DNA of 64,000 bases from Nonomuraea spiralis (GTDB lineage: Bacteria; Actinomycetota; Actinomycetes; Streptosporangiales; Streptosporangiaceae): positions 87,724 through 151,723 of the forward strand of contig NZ_BMRC01000023.1 of the NCBI RefSeq assembly GCF_014648435.1, read 5' to 3'. Under the pieces are notes generated by a model that saw only the letters and a list, made by a program, of their open reading frames with translations, searched no databases and was not told where the DNA came from. The position numbers and the translations under genes were made by a program. This document shows positions 39,744 through 47,404 of this stretch, in pieces (position 1 is the stretch's first letter; every line of letters begins with the position of its first letter).

Positions 39744-42700
39744 TCACACCTCCGTTCCGGTGTGCTCGGTCACGCCCGCCCGCCGCCGATAGCTCAGCAC
39801 CAGCTCCGGCAGGGCCGGGCCGCGCGGCCGGCGCCCGGGGCGGATGTCGGCCGACAGGGCCTTGACCTCCTGGATGTGGGAGTTGGGGTCGAGCGAGATC
39901 GAGACCAGCTCGTTGGCCGCGTCGCCCCTGGCCAGCCCGTTGGGCCCGAAGTGGAACGGCAACCCGATCTGGTGGATGACCCTGCCGTTCAGGTGCAGCG
40001 GCGCGATCCGGTCGGTGACCAGCACCCGCGCCTCGATGGCGCTGCGCGCGGTGATGACCGTGGCCCACTCGCCGTGCACGAGCCCGCGCTCGGCGGCCAG
40101 CTCCGGCGAGACCTCGCAGAACATCTCCGGCTGCAACTCGGCCAGGTACGGCGTGTGCCTGCTCATGCCGCCCGCCGTGAAGTGCTCGGTCAGCCGATAG
40201 GTGGTCACCACGTACGGGTAGACCGAGGCGCCCGGCTCCTCGCCGCTCGGCTGGTACCGGTTGTCCTCGTGCCGGTAGAGCTTGCGGGCGGGATTGCGCT
40301 GGTGTCCGTACAGCGGGTTGGCCACGGGGGAGTCCTGCGGCTCGAAATGGCTGGGCAGCGGGCCGTCCACCACCCCGGAGGGGGCGAACAGCCAGCCCTT
40401 GCCGTCGGACTGCATGATGAACGGATCGATCCCCGACAACGCCGCCGGCCCCTGCGCCCCCGGCTCGGGACGGTAGGACGGCGGCTTGTCCTCCTCGAAG
40501 TCCGGCACGTCGTGGCCGGTCCACCGGCCGGCGGACTCGTCCCACCAGACGAGCCTCTTGCGCTCGCTCCACGGACGTCCGTCGGGCGCGGCCGAGGCCC
40601 GGTTGTAGAGCACCCGCCGGTTGGCGGGCCAGGCCCAGGCCCACTCGGCGGCGACCCAGTCCTGCTCGGCGGCCGGCTTTCGGCGGGCGGCCCGGTTGAC
40701 GCCGCCGGCGTACACGCCGCAGTAGATCCAGCAGCCGCACACCGTCGAGCCGTCGTCCTTGAGCTGGCTGTAGGCGTCGAGCGGCCGGCCCTCGGCGTCC
40801 CAGCCGTTGATCTCGGCGAGCACCGCCTCGGCGACCGGCTCGGCGCTCTCGCCCTCGACCGGGTAGTCCCACGTGAGGTCGAGCAGGGGCCGGTCCATCG
40901 GGTCGCCGGAACCGGCCAGTTTCCGCCGGATGATCCGGCCGAGGTGGTACATGAACCACAGGTCGCTGCGCGCGTCGCCCTCCGGCTCGACGGCCCGGTG
41001 GTGCCACTGCAGCCAGCGGTTGGTGTTGGTGAAGCTGCCGCTCTTCTCGGTGTGGGCCGCGGCGGGGAAGAAGAACACCTCGGTGCCGATCTCGGAGGTG
41101 GTCAGCTCGCCGGTCTCGATCTCCGGGCCGTCCTTCCACCAGGTGGCGCTCTCGATCAGGTTGAGGTCGCGCACCACCAGCCAGTCGAGCTCGGCCATGC
41201 CGAGGCGCTGCATCCGGGCGTTGGCCGACCCCACGGCCGGGTTCTCGCCGAGCAGCAGGTAGCCCTTGCACGTGCCGTCGAGCTGCGCCAGCACCGTGTC
41301 GTACGTGCTGTGGGAGCCGGTCAGGCGGGGCAGGTAGTCGAAGTGGAAGTCGTTGTCGCGCGTCGCGGACGGCCCCCACCACGCCTTGAGCAGGCTCACC
41401 AGGTAGGCGGGCATGTTCGCCCAGAAGCCGCGGCACGGCGAGTCGGCGCGCAGGAAGTCGCGCATGCGCTCGTGCTCGTGCGCGTGCGGCATCGGGATGT
41501 AGCCGGGCAGCAGGTTGAACAGCGTCGGGATGTCGCTGGAACCCTGGATGCTGGCGTGCCCGCGCAGCGCCTGGATGCCGCCGCCGGGCCGGCCGATGTT
41601 GCCGAGCAGGAGTTGCAGGATGCTGGCCGTACGGATGAACTGCGCGCCGTCGCTGTGCTGGGTCCAGCCCACCGCGTAGACGAACTCGGCGGTCCTGTCC
41701 GGGCCGGAGTTCTCCGTCAGGTGGCGGCACACCTGGGCGAACAGCTCCGGCGGCACCCCGCACACCCGCTGCACCATCTCCGGCGTGTAGCGGGCGAAGT
41801 GGCGGCGCAGGACCTGCAGCACGCAGCGCGGGTGCCGCAGCGTCTCGTCACGTACCGGCTCGCCGTGCAGCGGGACGCCGGTGCCGCCCTGCACCTCGGC
41901 GCGGCCGGGCGGCATGGTGCCCGCCGGGCGGTCGTAGTGCTCGTCCCGCTCGCCGGAGGCCGCGACCGTGCGCATGCCCTCGTACTGCCAGGTGTCGTCG
42001 TCGTAGTCGCGGGTCTCGGGGTCGAAGCCGGAGAACAGGCCGTCGAGGTCCTCGGCGTCGCGGTAGTCCTCGCGCAGGATGGTCGAGGCGTTGGTGTAGT
42101 GCAGGACGTAGTCGCGGAAGAACAGCTCGTTCTCCAGCACGTGGTTGACGATCGCGCCGAGGAAGGCGACGTCCGAGCCCACCCTGATCGGCACGTGCAG
42201 GTCGGCCAGCGCGCTCGTACGGGTGAACCGCGGGTCCACGTGGATGACCACCGCGCCGCGCGCCTTGGCCTCCATCACCCACTGGAACCCGACCGGATGC
42301 GCCTCGGCGAAGTTCGACCCCTGGATCAGCACGCAGTCGGAGTGCTGCAGATCCTGGAGGAACGTCGTGGCCCCGCCGCGCCCGAACGACGTGCCGAGAC
42401 CCACCACGGTCGAGCTGTGGCACACCCGCGCCTGGTTCTCGATCTGCACCACGCCGAGCGCCGTGAACAGCTTCTTGATGAGGTAGTTCTCCTCGTTGTC
42501 CAGCGTCGCGCCGCCCAGGCTGGCCACGCCCATCGTGCGGGCCACCCGGCGGCCGGCGTTCTCCCACTCCCAGGTCGCCCGCCGGGTCTCGATGATCCGG
42601 TCGGCCACCATCTCCATGGCGGCGTCCAGGTCGAGCTCCTGCCAGTCGGCGGCGTGCGGCGGGCGGTAGAGCACCTTGCGCAGCCGGCCGGAGCCGGTGG

Positions 42701-42980
42701 TGAGCTGGAGGCTGGAGGCCCCCTTCGGGCACAGCCGGCCCCTGCTGATCGGGGAGTCGGGGTCGCCCTCGATCTGCACGACCTTCTCGTCCCGGACGTA
42801 GACGTTCTGGGCGCAGCCCACCGCGCAGTACGGGCACACCGACTTGACCACCCGGTCGGCGGCGGCCGTACGGGCCGGTCGGGAGCCCGTACGGGGGGAC
42901 TTCGCCGCGGCGGCCCGCCCGAGCCTGTCCTTGCCCGTGAGCTGCCGCAGCAGCGGCCAGGAGAACTCCATGCCGCTCAC
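39744..42980 (-). CDS. Formate dehydrogenase-type molybdopterin catalytic subunit
   Basis: A 1,078-residue molybdopterin oxidoreductase, probably oxidising formate to CO2. The N-terminal [4Fe-4S] site uses Cys49, Cys52, Cys56 and the Cys in GRLCPKG. The metal ligand region reads ARVCHSSTVVGLGTSFGRGG with Cys187, where many FdnG-type enzymes have selenocysteine; no in-frame TGA is present. The domain ends with a molydopterin dinucleotide-binding region (LAAERGLVHGEWATVITARSAIEARVLVT). There is no Tat signal at the N-terminus (MSGMEFSWPLLRQLTGKDR), so the enzyme should face the cytoplasm. The GTG start overlaps the upstream small gene by 4 nt. Confidence 0.88.
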   Translation of the reverse strand: MSGMEFSWPLLRQLTGKDRLGRAAAAKSPRTGSRPARTAAADRVVKSVCPYCAVGCAQNVYVRDEKVVQIEGDPDSPISRGRLCPKGASSLQLTTGSGRLRKVLYRPPHAADWQELDLDAAMEMVADRIIETRRATWEWENAGRRVARTMGVASLGGATLDNEENYLIKKLFTALGVVQIENQARVCHSSTVVGLGTSFGRGGATTFLQDLQHSDCVLIQGSNFAEAHPVGFQWVMEAKARGAVVIHVDPRFTRTSALADLHVPIRVGSDVAFLGAIVNHVLENELFFRDYVLHYTNASTILREDYRDAEDLDGLFSGFDPETRDYDDDTWQYEGMRTVAASGERDEHYDRPAGTMPPGRAEVQGGTGVPLHGEPVRDETLRHPRCVLQVLRRHFARYTPEMVQRVCGVPPELFAQVCRHLTENSGPDRTAEFVYAVGWTQHSDGAQFIRTASILQLLLGNIGRPGGGIQALRGHASIQGSSDIPTLFNLLPGYIPMPHAHEHERMRDFLRADSPCRGFWANMPAYLVSLLKAWWGPSATRDNDFHFDYLPRLTGSHSTYDTVLAQLDGTCKGYLLLGENPAVGSANARMQRLGMAELDWLVVRDLNLIESATWWKDGPEIETGELTTSEIGTEVFFFPAAAHTEKSGSFTNTNRWLQWHHRAVEPEGDARSDLWFMYHLGRIIRRKLAGSGDPMDRPLLDLTWDYPVEGESAEPVAEAVLAEINGWDAEGRPLDAYSQLKDDGSTVCGCWIYCGVYAGGVNRAARRKPAAEQDWVAAEWAWAWPANRRVLYNRASAAPDGRPWSERKRLVWWDESAGRWTGHDVPDFEEDKPPSYRPEPGAQGPAALSGIDPFIMQSDGKGWLFAPSGVVDGPLPSHFEPQDSPVANPLYGHQRNPARKLYRHEDNRYQPSGEEPGASVYPYVVTTYRLTEHFTAGGMSRHTPYLAELQPEMFCEVSPELAAERGLVHGEWATVITARSAIEARVLVTDRIAPLHLNGRVIHQIGLPFHFGPNGLARGDAANELVSISLDPNSHIQEVKALSADIRPGRRPRGPALPELVLSYRRRAGVTEHTGTEV

Positions 42981-43267
42981 GCCCCCGCCTGGCGCATGCG
43001 CCGGTCGCGCCAGGCCCGCTCGCGCATCCAGGCGTGCACGTCGCCGCGCTCGACCGGCCCGACCTCGCGCGGGTTGACCAGTTGCTGCGTGCGCCCGGCC
43101 AGCAGGCCCGGCCGTCCCCGGCGGCGCGCGACGGCGTCGCTCCCGTCGGCCGGCACGCCCGTCGCGATCAGGTACGCGCGCCCCGGCGGCACGCCCAGCA
43201 GCCTGGCGATCTCGGCGTAGTCCAGCCCCTGCGACAGCAGCCGCAGCACCTGCTCCTTGCTCGGCAT
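42977..43267 (-). CDS. Small helix-turn-helix protein leading the formate dehydrogenase operon
   Basis: A 96-residue basic protein. Residues 1-35 (MPSKEQVLRLLSQGLDYAEIARLLGVPPGRAYLI) have the form of a sigma-70 region 4 or resolvase-like helix-turn-helix. The rest (RRRGRPGLLAGRTQQLVNPREVGPVERGDVHAWMRERAWRDRRMRQ) is highly charged. It overlaps the large-subunit gene by GTGA and would be made with it. It could regulate the operon or help assembly; I do not recognise a characterised family. The longer upstream frame to 43414 is a Pro-rich non-coding extension. Confidence 0.65.
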   Translation of the reverse strand: MPSKEQVLRLLSQGLDYAEIARLLGVPPGRAYLIATGVPADGSDAVARRRGRPGLLAGRTQQLVNPREVGPVERGDVHAWMRERAWRDRRMRQAGA

Positions 43268-43370
43268 CGTTCCCCCCGGCGCCCGTGCCCCTGGTCTCGG
43301 TCCTGCCCCTGGCGAGCGGCAGGAAAACCGAAGTCCCAGGTCAAAGGCGCATTTTGGGGACAGGCCGGGA

Positions 43371-44780
43371 TCAGGTGAGGCGGGCGGCGGCCTCCGCCCA
43401 GGCGGCGGTGTCACCGGACGGCTCGTACCGGCGCAGCTCCTGTGTGGAGGCGACCAGGTCGCGCATCGCGCCGAGGTCGGCGACCAGCCCGGCCGCCCGC
43501 GCCTGCGTCAGGACGTTGCCGAGCGCGGTCGCCTCGGCCGGCCCGGCCACGACCGGCAGGCCGCACGCGTCGGCCGTGAACCGGCACAGCAGCTCGTTGC
43601 GCGACCCGCCGCCCACCAGGTGCACGACCTCCACTTCGCGCCCCGACAGCTCCATGGCCTGCCGCACCGCCCGCCGGTGCCCCAGCGCCAGGCTCTCCAG
43701 CACGCACCGTACGAAGCCCGCCGGAGTGGACGGCGGCCGCTGCCCGGTACGCCGGCACTCGGCGGCGATGCGCGCGGGCATGTCGCCCGGCGGCAGGAAC
43801 GCCGGCACGTCGGGATCGACCACGGCGGCGAAGGGCCGCTCCCGGGCCGCCGCCGCCAGCAGGTCGCCGAGCGAGGAGCCGGGCCAGGCCCGCAGGCACT
43901 CCTGCAACAACCACAACCCCATCACGTTGCGCAGGTAGCGCACGGTGCCGTCGATCCCGGCCTCGTTGGTGAAGTTGGCGGCCCGGCCCGCCTCGGTGAG
44001 CACGGGGGCGGGCAGCTCCACCCCGGCCAGCGACCAGGTGCCGCACGAGATGTAGGCGAAGGCCGATCCGGCGGCGGGTACGGCGGCCACGGCGGAGGCG
44101 GTGTCGTGCGAGGCCACCGCCCGTACCGGCGCCGAGAAGCCGATCTCCCCGGCGACGTCGCGGCGCAGCCCGCCGATCGCCTCGCCGGGCTGCCGCAGCC
44201 GGGGGAAGAGCCCCGCGGGCAGGCCCAGCCGGTCGATCAGCGGGACCGCCCAGGACCGCGTGCGCACGTCGAGCAGGCCCGTGGTCGAGGCGTTGGTCAC
44301 CTCCGCGCCGATCTCGCCGGTCAGCCAGTAGGCGATCAGGTCGGGGACGAGCAACATCGTCGCGGCGTCGTCCAGCCGGTCGGCCAGGAGCTGGTAGACC
44401 GTGTTGAACGGGAGCACCTGCAGCCCGGACACCTCGTACAGCGCCTCGGCCCCGACCGTGGCGGCGACCTGCTCGGCCACCCCGCGCGTACGGTCGTCGC
44501 GGTAGTGCACCGGGTTGCCCAGCAGCGCGCCGGTCTCGTCGAGCAGCCCGTAGTCGACGGCCCACGAGTCGACCCCGATCGAGGTGACCGGACCGGCCGC
44601 GCGCAGGCCGGTGAGGATCTCGCGGTAGAGGCCCAGGATGTCCCAGTGGAGGCGGCCGGCCAGGCGGACCGGCCCGTTGGGGAAGCGGTGGACCTCGGTC
44701 GTGGCCAGGCCCTCCGACAGGTCGGCGACCAGCACGCGCCCGCTGGAGGCGCCCAGGTCCACGGCGGCGAATCGGCTCAC
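43371..44780 (-). CDS. rhaB: L-rhamnulokinase
   Basis: A 469-residue FGGY-family kinase that phosphorylates L-rhamnulose at O1. The N-terminal ATPase-fold strand is FAAVDLGASSGRVLVADL, then the RhaB-type IGVDSWAVDYGLLDETGALLGNPVHYRDDRT with catalytic Asp. CGTWSLAGVELPAPVLT and the later HLVGGGSRNELLCRFTADACGLPVVAGPAEATALGN match RhaB. It lies in an operon behind the LacI regulator, with GTGA overlap, and opposite the mutarotase-isomerase-aldolase genes, so the pathway context agrees. Confidence 0.92.
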   Translation of the reverse strand: MSRFAAVDLGASSGRVLVADLSEGLATTEVHRFPNGPVRLAGRLHWDILGLYREILTGLRAAGPVTSIGVDSWAVDYGLLDETGALLGNPVHYRDDRTRGVAEQVAATVGAEALYEVSGLQVLPFNTVYQLLADRLDDAATMLLVPDLIAYWLTGEIGAEVTNASTTGLLDVRTRSWAVPLIDRLGLPAGLFPRLRQPGEAIGGLRRDVAGEIGFSAPVRAVASHDTASAVAAVPAAGSAFAYISCGTWSLAGVELPAPVLTEAGRAANFTNEAGIDGTVRYLRNVMGLWLLQECLRAWPGSSLGDLLAAAARERPFAAVVDPDVPAFLPPGDMPARIAAECRRTGQRPPSTPAGFVRCVLESLALGHRRAVRQAMELSGREVEVVHLVGGGSRNELLCRFTADACGLPVVAGPAEATALGNVLTQARAAGLVADLGAMRDLVASTQELRRYEPSGDTAAWAEAAARLT

Positions 44781-45778
44781 TGGGTGGACTCCCTCACGAC
44801 CAGTTCGGGCTGGAACATGATGTGTTGATGCGGATGTGTGTCTGGGTTGTCGCACTCGTCCAGCAGCAGCTCGGTGGCGATGCGGCCGAGCTGGTACGTC
44901 GGCTGCCGCATCGAGCTGAGCGACACGGCGGAGGCGGCGGCGAAGTCGATGTCGTCGTAGCCCATCAGCGCCACGTCGCCGGGCACCCGCACCCCGGCGC
45001 GCAGCAGCGCCCGCAGCACGCCCAGCGCGAGCAGGTCGTTGGCGCAGAACACGGCCTCGGGCAGGCCCCGGGCCATCAGGTCGGCCGCGGCCTGCTCGCC
45101 CGCGCGGGCCGTCATCGTGGCCGTCTCGGCCACCCGCAGCGCGGCCGGGTCGAGCCCGGCCGCCGCGAGCGCCTCGGCCGCCCCCTGCCGCCGCTCGGCG
45201 CACTGCCGGATGGTCAGCGGCCCGGTCACGTACGCGACCTCGCGCGCGCCCCCGGCCAGCAGGTGGGCCATCGCGGCCCGCCCGCCGGCGACGTCGTCCA
45301 CCGCGACCGCGCACTGGTCGGGCCGGTGGGCCGGGTGGTCGACCAGCACGACGCTGATGCCGCGCTCGCGCAGCCGTTCCAGGCGGGCCGGGTCCTCGTC
45401 GGACGGCGTGATCAGCACGCCGCGCACCCGGTGCTCGGCCAGCACCCGCAGGTTGCGCTCCTCCTTGTCCGTGGAGCCCGCCGAGTTGCCGAGGATCACC
45501 GCGTAGCCCAGCTCGCTGGCGACGTCCTCGACGCCGGCTGCGACCTCGGTGAAGAACGGGTTGCCGATGTCGATGACGCTCAGGCCGATCGTCCTGCTGT
45601 GCCCGGCGCGCAGGGTCGAGGCCGAGCCGTGCCTGACGAACCCGAGCTCCCGGATCGCCGCCTCCACCCGTTCCCGGGTGTCGGGGGCGACCTTCGCGGG
45701 CCGGTTCAGGACGTTGGAGACCGTGCCGGGGGAGACGCCGGCGCGGGCGGCGACGTCCTTGATGCTGACCATGGCCAT
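44777..45778 (-). CDS. LacI-family regulator of rhamnose genes
   Basis: A 333-residue LacI/GalR repressor. The DNA-binding domain is MVSIKDVAARAGVSPGTVSNVLNRPAKVAPDTRERVEAAI with the hinge helix ending RELGF. The periplasmic-binding-protein-like effector domain runs from about 60 to 333 (GLSVIDIGNPFFTEVAAGVED; FCANDLLALGVLRALL; MGYDDIDFAAA). Two matching palindromes flank the intergenic region. The likely inducer is L-rhamnose, L-rhamnulose or a phosphate of it. It is co-translated with rhaB, so it represses its own operon as well as the divergent one. Confidence 0.9.
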   Translation of the reverse strand: MAMVSIKDVAARAGVSPGTVSNVLNRPAKVAPDTRERVEAAIRELGFVRHGSASTLRAGHSRTIGLSVIDIGNPFFTEVAAGVEDVASELGYAVILGNSAGSTDKEERNLRVLAEHRVRGVLITPSDEDPARLERLRERGISVVLVDHPAHRPDQCAVAVDDVAGGRAAMAHLLAGGAREVAYVTGPLTIRQCAERRQGAAEALAAAGLDPAALRVAETATMTARAGEQAAADLMARGLPEAVFCANDLLALGVLRALLRAGVRVPGDVALMGYDDIDFAAASAVSLSSMRQPTYQLGRIATELLLDECDNPDTHPHQHIMFQPELVVRESTQ

Positions 45779-45787
45779 GGCGCCTCA

Positions 45788-45801
45788 TTAAAACGTACTA
45801 A
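45788..45801. promoter_or_regulatory. LacI operator candidate (leftward genes)
   Basis: TTAAAACGTACTAA is 10 bp upstream of the LacI ATG. It shares the TTAAAACGT half with the operator at 45891-45905 and is imperfectly palindromic around the central CG, a standard LacI-family feature. Confidence 0.6.
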
Positions 45802-45848
45802 CGATCGGATGGCCAGCGCCGGTTCGGCTACGTGCCGTACGTCACGCA

Positions 45849-45905
45849 TTGACAGCGGTCGGCGCTGATCGTAGGTTCCTCGGCAGCGCATTAAAACGTT
45901 TTGAA
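45849..45905 (+). promoter_or_regulatory. Consensus promoter and LacI operator of rhaM-rhaI-rhaEW
   Basis: TTGACA (45849-45854), a 17-bp spacer and TAGGTT (45872-45877) make a near-consensus promoter. TTAAAACGTTTTGAA (45891-45905), containing the perfect palindrome AAAACGTTTT (45893-45902), begins about 14 bp after the -10. That places it just downstream of the transcription start, where a LacI repressor would block initiation. The RBS GAAGGAG overlaps its right edge. Confidence 0.8.
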
Positions 45906-45916
45906 GGAGAGCGCCT

Positions 45917-46234
45917 GTGCGACGTGTCTGCTTTCTGCTCAAGGTCCGTCCGGAGCGGCTGGCGGAGTACCGCGAGCGCCACCGGGCGGTGTGGCCGGAC
46001 ATGCTCGACGCGCTGCGCCGCGCCGGCTGGCACAACTACTCCCTCTTCCTCCGGGACGACGGCCTGCTCGTGGGCTACCTGGAGACCGCCGACTTCGAGG
46101 CGGCGAAGCGGGCGATGGCCGCGACCGAGGTCAACGCCCGCTGGCAGGCCGAGATGGCGCCCTTCTTCGAAGACCTCGACGGACGCCCCGACGAGGGCAT
46201 GCGCCCGCTGGACGAAGTGTTCCACCTGGACTGA
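45917..46234 (+). CDS. rhaM: L-rhamnose mutarotase
   Basis: RhaM interconverts the alpha and beta anomers of L-rhamnose before isomerisation. The 105-residue protein has the family pattern: RVCFLLKVRPERLAEYRERHRAVWPDMLDALRRAGWHNYSLFLRDD, with the conserved His and Tyr of the dimeric alpha/beta barrel, and ARWQAEMAPFFE near the end. The GTG at 45917 follows GAAGGAG. First gene of the rightward rhamnose operon, 10 nt before rhaI. Confidence 0.93.
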   Translation: MRRVCFLLKVRPERLAEYRERHRAVWPDMLDALRRAGWHNYSLFLRDDGLLVGYLETADFEAAKRAMAATEVNARWQAEMAPFFEDLDGRPDEGMRPLDEVFHLD

Positions 46235-46244
46235 TCGGGAAGTC

Positions 46245-47399
46245 ATGACCACTGACATCAAGGCCGCCCTGCGCGCGCTGCACATCGAGACGCCGTCCTG
46301 GGCGTACGGCAACAGCGGCACCCGGTTCAAGGTGTTCGCGCAGCGGGGAGTGCCGCGCGACCCGTACGAGAAGCTGGCCGACGCCGCCCAGGTGCACGCC
46401 CATACCGGCGCCGCCCCCACGGTCGCCCTGCACATCCCGTGGGACAAGGTGGCCGACTACGGCGACCTGGCCGCCCACGCCCGCGACCTGGGCGTCGGCA
46501 TCGGGGCGATCAACTCCAACGTCTTCCAGGACGACGACTACATGCTCGGCAGCGTCACCAACCCCGACCCGGCCGTCCGCCGCAAGGCCCTGGACCACCT
46601 GCTGGAATGCGTCGACATCATGGACGCCACCGGCTCCGGCACGCTCAAGCTCTGGTTCTCCGACGGCACCAACTACCCCGGCCAGGACGACATCCGCGCC
46701 CGCCAGGACCGCCTGGCCGAGGCCCTGTCCGCCGTGTACGACCGCCTCGGCGCCGACCAGCGTTTCCTGCTGGAGTACAAACTGTTCGAGCCCGCCTTCT
46801 ACACCACCGACGTGCCCGACTGGGGCACCGCGTACGCCCACTGCCTCAGGCTCGGCCCCAAGGCGCAGGTCGTCGTGGACACCGGCCACCACGCGCCGGG
46901 CGTCAACATCGAGTTCATCGTGGCGTTCCTGCTGCGCGAGGGGAAGCTCGGCGGCTTCGACTTCAACTCCCGCTTCTACGCCGACGACGACCTCATGGTC
47001 GGGGCGGCCGACCCGTTCCAGCTCTTCCGCATCATGTACGAGGTCGCGCGCGGCGGCGGGCTGGAGGCGGGCGTCGCGTTCATGCTCGACCAGTGCCACA
47101 ACATCGAGCCGAAGATCCCCGGCCAGATCCGCTCGGTCATGAACGTCCAGGAGGCCACGGCCAAGGCGCTGCTGGTGGACCGGGACGCGCTGGCCGCGGC
47201 CCAGGCCGGGGGAGACGTACTGGGCGCGAACGCCGTGCTCATGGACGCCTACAACACCGACGTGCGGCCGCTGCTCGCCGAGATGCGCGAGGAGGCGGGC
47301 CTCGCGCCCGACCCGATGGCCGCGTACGCCAAGTCCGGATATTTCGAGAAAATCGCTGCCGAGCGCGTCGGCGGCACGCAGGCCGGCTGGGGGGCCTGA
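46245..47399 (+). CDS. rhaI: L-rhamnose isomerase, RhaI type
   Basis: A 384-residue TIM-barrel isomerase converting L-rhamnose to L-rhamnulose with divalent metal. It resembles the Pseudomonas stutzeri-type enzyme rather than E. coli RhaA. Key parts are TPSWAYGNSGTRFKVF, LWFSDGTNYPGQDDIRARQ, LLEYKLFEPAFYTTDVPDWG (metal-ligand Glu), VVVDTGHHAPGVNIEFIVA (Asp/His) and GGFDFNSRFYADDDLMVGAADPFQLF. ATG at 46245 is the first start after the rhaM stop. It precedes the aldolase-dehydrogenase gene by 5 nt. Confidence 0.93.
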   Translation: MTTDIKAALRALHIETPSWAYGNSGTRFKVFAQRGVPRDPYEKLADAAQVHAHTGAAPTVALHIPWDKVADYGDLAAHARDLGVGIGAINSNVFQDDDYMLGSVTNPDPAVRRKALDHLLECVDIMDATGSGTLKLWFSDGTNYPGQDDIRARQDRLAEALSAVYDRLGADQRFLLEYKLFEPAFYTTDVPDWGTAYAHCLRLGPKAQVVVDTGHHAPGVNIEFIVAFLLREGKLGGFDFNSRFYADDDLMVGAADPFQLFRIMYEVARGGGLEAGVAFMLDQCHNIEPKIPGQIRSVMNVQEATAKALLVDRDALAAAQAGGDVLGANAVLMDAYNTDVRPLLAEMREEAGLAPDPMAAYAKSGYFEKIAAERVGGTQAGWGA

Positions 47400-47404
47400 C
47401 CACC

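Noticed and set aside
42420..42422. Selenocysteine in the formate dehydrogenase large subunit
   Set aside because: The codon at the metal-ligand position is TGC (Cys), not TGA, so no SECIS element or recoding is needed.
38748..43220. Very long plus-strand frame (1,490 codons) across the formate dehydrogenase operon
   Set aside because: It is the antisense shadow of GC-rich codons of the minus-strand FDH genes: low-complexity Arg/Ala/Gly/Val/Leu composition, no domain and no RBS.
43268..43414. N-terminal extension of the small HTH gene up to 43414
   Set aside because: The extra 49 residues are Pro/Gly/Arg-rich with no conservation pattern; the ATG at 43267 starts directly at the HTH helix.
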